A stretch of 64,000 nucleotides of DNA from Agarophyton chilense (lineage: Eukaryota > Rhodophyta > Florideophyceae > Gracilariales > Gracilariaceae), in contig JARGXX010000028.1 of NCBI GenBank assembly GCA_030374765.1, positions 186,001 through 250,000 on the forward strand. The letters run 5' to 3'. Shown piece by piece: positions 57,641 to 64,000 of this stretch. The translations under genes and the position numbers were made by a program. The notes beneath the pieces are model-generated. The model was not told the DNA's origin and ran no database searches. It was given only the letters and a program-made list of their open reading frames with translations. Positions within the stretch are counted from its first letter, which is position 1. Every line of letters begins with the position of its first letter.

Positions 57641-58111
57641 TGAAGAACCAAAATAGCAACTTCTCAAAGGAGTGAAGAAGAAGGACTGTTTTTTCCGGCA
57701 ATGCCAGATACATATTGCACCGGTAAGTTAGCACACAAACCAGCTAATGAATAGTATATTATTCAAAGCATGTTCGGCCTTCCTTCTCGTGTGAATCAAG
57801 AGGGAAGAGATATAAATGATTGGTATAGAACAATCATGAAGCAGGAAGCGAGAGACAAATTTACGTGTCATGCCATCTCGGAAGGCATCAGGATTCGGAA
57901 ATATCCATCTCCTCGCACAACCAATGGCACGATAATACCGAGATCGTCTCGATCGTACTGGAACGATTGTGATAGCTGAGGAAAAGTCTGATACGACTCT
58001 CGATGCCGTCATATACCCTACAGTTTTTCTCCTGATAACTTACCCTACGAAGTCAAACCCTCTATCACGGGACAAGACTTGTCAGAATAGCGATTTTTTG
58101 CTGGTTTTATT
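57641..58111. other. No gene seen
   Basis: Short frames only (57728-58012 -, 57770-57979 +), overlapping each other without domains. Confidence 0.3.
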
Positions 58112-58307
58112 GTAGGCAGTCGTAGGCAGAGCGGGAGGGCTGTTGGTGGAGAGTGTAGTATGCGCTCGTAAAGCGCTCGGTGGAACCGGGGAAAAGCGAG
58201 CGGGCACAAGGTGTCCCTCCTTGCCCTCCGTCCCCTGTGTCTCGGGGTGGAGCAAGGGTGAGGTTTAGTATGCAGCGCTGATTGTGCCAGGTGGCAATCG
58301 GGTATTG
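58112..58307. repeat. Dispersed repeat, copy 2
   Basis: Same family as 47571-47775, direct orientation, with several small differences and indels. Confidence 0.75.
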
Positions 58308-58382
58308 CACAGGTTTGTGAAATGTTCCTCTAGCTAGTCTCGATGCTTACAAGGGTTAAAGTTTGAATACAATCAGCTCTAG

Positions 58383-58649
58383 CTAGTACAGGTCCATATT
58401 CATAAAAGGGTCGATAGCCGAGGAAGTAAATCCTCGTGATATGTGATATTCTTGAATCATGTTCACTCGAGACATTTCGGTATTTTGAGGGTATAAAATC
58501 CATGCATCTGGCCGACCTTTGAAATTCTCAACGTCGTGAAGGAACCATTGGTGAATCCAAACGTCTTTTGCGTATCTGCCATTTTGCTTGCTTTCCCCGA
58601 CTTCGATTAATACCACGCATAAGTAAACATTGAAGCTTGGGGGCATCAA
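58383..58649 (-). CDS. Unidentified ORF, 88 codons
   Basis: A TGA lies just before the start on the - strand, so the frame is complete as it stands. The product is protein-like, rich in aromatic residues (VWIHQWFLHDVENF, DAWILYPQNTEMSRV), and uses ordinary codons. No family recognised. It could be the last exon or a remnant of a longer gene. It starts about 35 bases from the PI-PLC-like gene on the other strand, so the two would be divergent and overlap each other's leaders. Confidence 0.35.
   Translation of the reverse strand: MMPPSFNVYLCVVLIEVGESKQNGRYAKDVWIHQWFLHDVENFKGRPDAWILYPQNTEMSRVNMIQEYHISRGFTSSAIDPFMNMDLY
58492..58498 (+). promoter_or_regulatory. Possible TATA box (TATAAAA)
   Basis: TATAAAA 187 bases upstream of the PI-PLC-like ATG on the same strand. 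It lies inside the opposite-strand ORF at 58383-58649. Confidence 0.3.
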
Positions 58650-58684
58650 TCACCGGCCTTCACCCAACATCGGATTGCTTAGAA

Positions 58685-60085
58685 ATGAGCTGCTACGATT
58701 CCATCCCCCTAGCTCCGAAAAAGCAGGATGAAGAGAACCAGGGGCTGGTATCTCAAAATTCAAAGCTTTCTCCATCTCCTCTCCGAGTTTATCGCCCAGT
58801 GTTTTTACTCATTGCATCTCTCTTCTGTTTCGGTGGATTGCTGCTCAGCTGGAATACTCACCGATTTGATCAATCGCAGATCCCTGCACTCTACTCCCCT
58901 AAGAGCATCTCGCCCACACGCATAACGTTCGTTGATGAAGATGGAGAATCTGGGGAAACAATGACCTCAAGTAGCGATCCAAAGTCGTGGCTCACCTCAG
59001 CCGTTGTTGACTGGATGCTTGAGTTGTCGGACAGTCAGTCTATTGCACACGTCTCGATTCCGGGCACACATGACAGTGGAGCACGCTACGGAGGTGCCGC
59101 ATGCGAGACACAGAGCTGGACCATTGCGAAGCAGCTGGAAGCAGGCATTCGGTTCTTTGACATTCGTTGTCGTCCCGCGGGTACGGTGTTTGCCATTCAC
59201 CATGGGGTATGTTTTCAGGAGATGTTTTTCGGTGAAGTTCTTCTTGCCGTCGACAACTTCTTGCGGGCTCATCCAAGCGAATTTGTTCTCATGAACGTTC
59301 AAGAGGAACACAAACCCATGGATGGATCATCCTCATTTGACTCAATCTGGAGAACATACATGAGCAAATGGGGATATCTGTTCTTGGATAGGCGTAGCAC
59401 TCTCCCAACTGTTGGACAAAGCCGAGGAAAAATTCTTGCTCTTCTTCCAAGTTCATTGACCGACAAAGGAATTCAATGGGGTGGATCGCTGACTGATATG
59501 CAGAACATATACAAAGTGTATGCTCTGCTCAACAATTATCCGTTTGGCTCGGACACAGCCTCAATTGGACAAAAGAAGGGGCTTGTTCGAGAGTACATCG
59601 ACAAGGCGCCGACTTCAAACAAGCTGATCATAAACTTCTTGTCAGGAGCTGTGGGCATGATTCCAAAGGATGTGGCTCGTTCGACAAATCAGAACGCGTA
59701 TGAACATATTGGCCCTTACAAGGCGACAAAAAGAGTAGGCGTTATCACAATGGATTTCCCAGGGGACAAACTCGTGTATCGCGTTATCAAAACCAATTTT
59801 GCAACAAACGAGTATTGTTCAGCAAAAACGTTCAGAACTCAGAGCGACAAGACATGGGCAGAATTTCGACTTCCTCGAGCGACTGTTGGGACCATTATAT
59901 CATTTAAGGGTGGGGCATACTATAGGTACAGTTTTCCAAAATGTCATCGTGCAACTTGGACCGATCTTCGCTTCACATGTGGCTCAACTCATGTCTGGGA
60001 AAAGGTGCAGGGATCATGGAACGCAGATGCCTGGTGCTCCAGTAGCAATACTAATCAAGACTATCTGGCTACAGGAAACCGTTAA
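58685..60085 (+). CDS. Membrane-anchored PI-PLC X-domain protein
   Basis: Intact single-exon frame, 466 residues from the first ATG (the frame is open a little further upstream without ATG). Residues 1-37 are polar and face the cytosol. Residues 38-56 form one transmembrane segment (VFLLIASLFCFGGLLLSW), giving a type II or signal-anchor topology. Residues about 105-395 are a PI-PLC X-type TIM barrel of the bacterial kind: SIPGTHDSGA with catalytic His129 and Asp130, IRFFDIRCRP, and FAIHHGV with the second catalytic His (172 or 173). Such enzymes cleave phosphatidylinositol or GPI anchors to a cyclic phosphate, and no Y or C2 domain is present. A Cys-rich 70-residue tail follows. With the catalytic side likely outside the cytosol, GPI-anchored proteins or outer-leaflet lipid are likelier substrates. 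TAA ends the gene. Confidence 0.9.
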   Translation: MSCYDSIPLAPKKQDEENQGLVSQNSKLSPSPLRVYRPVFLLIASLFCFGGLLLSWNTHRFDQSQIPALYSPKSISPTRITFVDEDGESGETMTSSSDPKSWLTSAVVDWMLELSDSQSIAHVSIPGTHDSGARYGGAACETQSWTIAKQLEAGIRFFDIRCRPAGTVFAIHHGVCFQEMFFGEVLLAVDNFLRAHPSEFVLMNVQEEHKPMDGSSSFDSIWRTYMSKWGYLFLDRRSTLPTVGQSRGKILALLPSSLTDKGIQWGGSLTDMQNIYKVYALLNNYPFGSDTASIGQKKGLVREYIDKAPTSNKLIINFLSGAVGMIPKDVARSTNQNAYEHIGPYKATKRVGVITMDFPGDKLVYRVIKTNFATNEYCSAKTFRTQSDKTWAEFRLPRATVGTIISFKGGAYYRYSFPKCHRATWTDLRFTCGSTHVWEKVQGSWNADAWCSSSNTNQDYLATGNR

Positions 60086-61393
60086 ACGAAATGAATTGGG
60101 AGCTTTTCGCCTGGGCAAATGTGTGAGAACACAGATAACAGTCTTTCAAAAATCTTCTGAAGTCTTTTCAGAAAGCCTGACCATCGACTAGACACCTATA
60201 AAATAATTGCAAGGCAAAACAGTTGAAACACAGAAGCCTTCGAAAGAGAGCGGCCGTCCTTTTATGATTTGAAGAGAGAAAAAGAATCGTCTGGTATTTA
60301 TCGTAGATCTAGTGAAAGCATGCCTGCGAATGCACACATCTTAGATGTTTTTATTAAGATAAAAGCTAAGAATAGCGGGTATGGCAGCGGGTTCAAAATA
60401 TCGACCAAGTCTATATGATAGCGCTTTTGCAAATGCTAGAGTGTAGAAAAAAGTGAAGTCGGTACAGCCCCGTGCATCGTCGCTTTACATTACAAACAAT
60501 GGTTCCATTGAACTACACTCCCCGAAATTCAAATCGCAACAAGCGTTGCCTACTTCTTCTGAACCACTACTTCCAGACAACTACGTAAAGAATCCTGCAC
60601 TCGGCAAACACGTTTTTTAAATCTAAAGACTACTCATTCAACAAATATCTACCATAATCAAGAAGCCATCATCGCGTATCATGTTAAAAAGCGTGCCAAA
60701 ACAAAGCAAGAAATTCAAACGCGTATAAACGATGCTGTAAACATCACAGAAACGTCAGTGTCAGTGTTGGTGCCATCTTCACCCGAAGCTGGCCTATTGC
60801 CGGAAAGGTGACGTGGCTTCACTTGCGGCAACCTTCCGTTCAGTACTAGATCCTAGATCGCCATCAAGTCTTTACGATCGTCACAGGCTTTTCACTCTGT
60901 AGGGGCTTTAAAGACAGACCCAGTACCGTTGGTACATACAGACCGTCTCCCGTCCACGCCGAGGGCGCCTCCACCGGTGCAGTGGTCTGACAAAGGTTAC
61001 TCCGCTCAGCAACTAACGCCTCACTGGACCCCTGTACTGCGGAAAACGCCTTACAGCTGTTTAGAATGTATTGAGTTGCTCTTCCAGCAGCATTTGCCTC
61101 GCTGGACCCCAGACGGAAAACGCCACCTCATTTCATAAATTTGAAGGGCTCGAAGCCAAAAAAAATAAAGTTTAACTATAGAATGTCAAAAAGAAACTGG
61201 CGTTTTGATTATGGCATTCAGTGTTTGTTCCCACGAGAACCTGGCCTCCAATACGAATTGTTTTTATCTTCTTCGAGATATCCTTAGTGACGCGTAACTC
61301 TGTGCGTCCCGCTCGAAGGATACATACTGCGAAAGATTCTATAGTCCTGAACCTGGATGAGGTACCAAGGCCCCCCGTTATGCCAGAGTATTG
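60086..61393. other. No recognised gene
   Basis: 3' flank of the PI-PLC-like gene, then AT-rich sequence. A short near-repeat (CTGGACCCC...GGAAAACGCC) occurs at about 61024 and 61101. No frame with a domain. Confidence 0.35.
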
Positions 61394-62281
61394 TGAAGTG
61401 CAATGCCCTTCAAGGGGGTTTCTTCCCAGGACTTAGAAATTTCGCTCGCTTGAGGACTAGCTTGGTCTATGACAAGCTATACCTCTATGGCGTGCCGACG
61501 GCCGGTTAAGACCGGAAATGCACACTGGTGGAACACGTGAACTGCAGGAATGTCGATGCTCGAGTGCGAGGCGTGCCACACATGGCCCGGATTCTACCTA
61601 ATGGTTAGTATTATTTAGTATTATTTAGTATTTATTTAGCTACGCTATCGCTATTTAGTGTCTATTTTTCGGGCGCGCGCCCACTGTCAGGGGGCGCGCG
61701 CCACACTACTTAGGAGGTTGAGCACTGCTCCCCAGTAAACACCCTCTTGAGAGATCCAAAGGAGGGAGTCCTGGCTCTGAACTTTTCGCCTTTGGCGCGT
61801 CTTCACCGCATACTGCGTGAGCGCCAGTTGCACGTTACTTCATCCATCCCTCTGTCGACTGGAGTGCTACCACCACCGTGGGTTCATATTTAATCGCCGA
61901 CACTTGTCGTAGTCTCGCCCCTGTATAGGGTTTCGCCCCCGTTTTCCTCTTGTTCTCCTTTTTGGCTCTCGTGAGTGGCCGCCTCACTCACCCCGCTCGT
62001 CCCCCTCATACTAGTGTTTCCTCGCTCGTTTTCCGACAATCGCCGTGATACCGCTCCCCCTAGGATTGGTCACACCCCGTACTGTGCCGTGCTCACCTAA
62101 ACAATCTAGGTATATCCCGCCGGGTTGGCCTCGGTCTTACACCCGACTCCGTCGTGCCTTTCCAGAGTGGCTCTGTTTCTGTGCTCCGCTGGGACGCGTC
62201 TCCTCCGCCTGAGGCGTGCCTCTCAAGAGAGGAAGATCCCGAACAACTTCGTGGTGTCTCCGCTCCAAGTGTTGTCATACA
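61394..62281 (+). repeat. 5' LTR of second chromovirus, 888 bp
   Basis: Starts TGAAGTGCAATGCCC and ends TTGTCATACA. Start, end zone and several blocks (CCTTACACCCGACT, GTCGTG, AGAGGAAGA) match the 20.8-kb LTR. A triple ATTATTTAGT-like repeat lies at about 61610-61635. The partner LTR is outside the window. Confidence 0.85.
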
Positions 62282-62288
62282 AACTGCT

Positions 62289-62303
62289 CTCCCGACTTAG
62301 AAG
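62289..62303 (+). promoter_or_regulatory. Putative primer-binding site
   Basis: CTCCCGACTTAGAAG, identical to 21722-21736 and at the same distance (8th base) from the LTR end. Confidence 0.45.
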
Positions 62304-62446
62304 TTTGAGTCGGGCACACTCAGTCACGATTATTCGGAAAGAGGACTCACAAATTGAGGTTGATCTCAGTTGCCCTCTTTGAGGAAGTTTCTTGGCTCCA
62401 CTAGCCGATCGGGTTTGGATACTCACGTGTAACGGATTCTGATCTC

Positions 62447-64000
62447 ATGTCGTCCAAAGACCATCCGAGGCCGCGGAGTCAAACCGGTGCACCGGAACCA
62501 TCGCAACCATCCCGTATCCCGGTCCGTTCACGGTCTCATACCAGTGGATCGACTGGCGTGCCAGGTGGAAGGACCTCGAGACCTCCTGTCTCTGATTCGA
62601 CACCCTCGGCAAGTGGAGCAGGACCGGCATCTGCCGCCGCCCAGATGCTCTCCCCTGCTAGGGATGTCACTCTCCATCCCAGCTTTGCTGCTGTGGAAGA
62701 GCAACTCCGCTCTATGCGGGAAGCTCAAGTCATCCTTGCAGAGAAGTTCGATTCCCTTCGCAAGAAAGTGGATGACACTGCTACGCAGGATTTTTCTGAG
62801 GACCTCCGTGTCCTCCGTGCGGATGTGAACTCGATTCTAGAGTCCCTTGGTGGACCCTCGGCCTTTGTTAAGGACGTCGCGGACAAGTTTTCGCGCGTCC
62901 GAAGCCGTCTCGAGACGTTGGAACAAACCCTAATGTCGGGGGATGATCCGGCCGAGCCGGTTGCAGTATCCCACAAGGGAAATAAGGAAGAGAACCGCCA
63001 GGCTCGAAGGAAGCGAAGAAACACGGATCCCGAACCGTCGGATTCCTCATCTTCGGAGTCCGACTCTTCCGATTCGTCGGTGGAAGTAGCTCGCCGTGAG
63101 CGTTCCTCACTGTCTAAGCGGTCAACAGCCACCCATGGTGTGATACGCGCCCGCACGAAGGGAAGGAAGCACACAGGTTTGAAGGAGCTGAAATCGACCA
63201 ATTCGCCCTTTAAGAAGCTCTTATCATACCGGTACTACCGTTTGGAGGACTCCTCTTTGGATCGTACACCCCGTGGTACGGGAAGAGTGAAGGACTGCAT
63301 TAAGCGAATGCAGCTCTCACTACGAAACCAGTTGCTTTCTGGAGAAGACCCAACATTGGTGTTGTATTTCTTGGCACGCTTTGTCGTGGAAGCTGACATC
63401 CTTGGAATGAACGAGGGACAGGCCTACATTGACTTACCGTACTTCTTACGTGGGCTTGCAGAAGACCAGTATCACTCTGTCAGAGGTTCATCACGCGCGT
63501 CCGAAGGAGGGGTAACATGCTGGCCCGAAGCAGTTCAGTACCTCCTGAGGTCGTATGCTACTAACTCCGCCATTCAGCAGGCTATGCTCGCCCTGCGGGA
63601 CACTCGCCGACGTCCAGGCGAGTCGGAAACCGTTTATTCGTCGCGCCTTAACAAGGCCTTCCTCCGCTGTGGCAATGTTTACCCGGCTGAAGAGCGTTGT
63701 ACCATGTTTGTCGATGGTTTGGACCCGGAGATCCGGACTCTTGTTGCTCGACGTCGAAAAGATAGACCTAAAGCCACGTATTTGGAACTAGTGCAGTTCG
63801 CTCGTGCAGAAGGTGAAGCCCTGCACGCACGCACTCCTGGCTCCAAGGTTAGGTCCGCAAAAGAGTTGATGTTACAACCGGGTACCCCGTCAGCTTCAAT
63901 GATCGACGAACAGGCCTCTCGAAGGGATTATGATAACGTGCAGCTAGCCTATAGCGACGTTCATTCCATCCCGACAACGGAGTTACCCTCAACCTTGGAC
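62447..64000 (+). CDS. gag: Chromovirus gag, intact as far as visible (partial)
   Basis: ATG at 62447 opens a frame that has no stop for 518 codons and is still open at the last base. It aligns along its whole length with the gag at 21875-24004: Pro/Ser-rich start, a helical part (MREAQVILAEKFDSLRKKV), a Ser/Asp/Arg tract, then the capsid-like domain (AVQYLLRSYAT, CTMFVDGLDPEIRTL). GAG at 63185-63187 stands where the other copy has TAG. The zinc knuckle should lie beyond 64000. The product would assemble RNA-containing particles. The frame shows no sign of decay, so this copy is a candidate for a functional gag. Confidence 0.92.
   Translation, partial: MSSKDHPRPRSQTGAPEPSQPSRIPVRSRSHTSGSTGVPGGRTSRPPVSDSTPSASGAGPASAAAQMLSPARDVTLHPSFAAVEEQLRSMREAQVILAEKFDSLRKKVDDTATQDFSEDLRVLRADVNSILESLGGPSAFVKDVADKFSRVRSRLETLEQTLMSGDDPAEPVAVSHKGNKEENRQARRKRRNTDPEPSDSSSSESDSSDSSVEVARRERSSLSKRSTATHGVIRARTKGRKHTGLKELKSTNSPFKKLLSYRYYRLEDSSLDRTPRGTGRVKDCIKRMQLSLRNQLLSGEDPTLVLYFLARFVVEADILGMNEGQAYIDLPYFLRGLAEDQYHSVRGSSRASEGGVTCWPEAVQYLLRSYATNSAIQQAMLALRDTRRRPGESETVYSSRLNKAFLRCGNVYPAEERCTMFVDGLDPEIRTLVARRRKDRPKATYLELVQFARAEGEALHARTPGSKVRSAKELMLQPGTPSASMIDEQASRRDYDNVQLAYSDVHSIPTTELPSTLD

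Larger units (their letters stand above)
61394..64000 (+). mobile_element. Ty3/gypsy chromovirus, 5' part (runs off the window)
   Basis: A relative of the 20.8-kb element: LTR 61394-62281, PBS-like site 62289-62303, gag from 62447 to the window edge. The sequence is well diverged in the LTR but close in gag. The pol part is beyond 64000. Confidence 0.9.

Overview
The window is eukaryotic nuclear DNA made mostly of transposable elements, with a few short intron-less genes between them. Nothing bacterial (operons, Shine-Dalgarno sites, CRISPR) is visible, and no tRNA or rRNA gene was recognised. The mix of Ty3 chromoviruses, Ty1/copia elements, Tc1/mariner and DDE_Tnp_4 transposons with single-exon secreted-protein genes would fit a florideophyte red alga such as Chondrus, but no sequence here proves the host. 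That assignment is inference.

Layout. 0.9-5.7 kb: two direct copies of a decayed C2H2 zinc-finger unit, each split by a different solo LTR. A third, inverted copy at 18.3-19.0 kb lacks both insertions. 6.3-8.2 kb: copia pol relics (- strand). 8.3-9.4 kb: DDE_Tnp_4 transposase relic (- strand). 10.0-10.8 kb: Tc1-like relic. 13.9-15.0 kb: intact gene for a secreted von Willebrand factor A protein. 16.3-17.8 kb: Tc1/mariner element with TIRs and TA target duplication. 19.0-20.8 kb: copia relic, LTR-like repeat and a truncated LTR element.

20.8-32.8 kb is a 12.0-kb Ty3/gypsy chromovirus. It has about 920-bp LTRs (about 2% diverged), gag, a -1 frame pol (PR-RT-RNaseH-IN, long linker, chromodomain) and a large ORF on the opposite strand between pol and the 3' LTR. 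It carries six in-frame stops and an integrase Glu to Lys change. A relative begins at 61.4 kb and runs off the window with gag still open. 35.9-43.2 kb is a recent copia element (- strand; LTRs differ at 2 of 635 bases, TSD AGCAG). Its polyprotein was later split by a 915-bp solo LTR of chromovirus type (TSD GACAT).

From 43.9 kb onward host-type genes reappear: a cysteine-repeat secreted protein with a frameshift, a 187-residue secreted protein (53.7 kb) with a broken partial duplicate (57.4 kb), and a membrane-anchored PI-PLC-like protein (58.7 kb). Between them lie copia relics, a MITE-like element, a 40-bp tandem array and dispersed repeats. The host genes do not form an evident pathway. 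Three of them encode secreted or membrane-anchored proteins, which suggests cell-surface or matrix roles.
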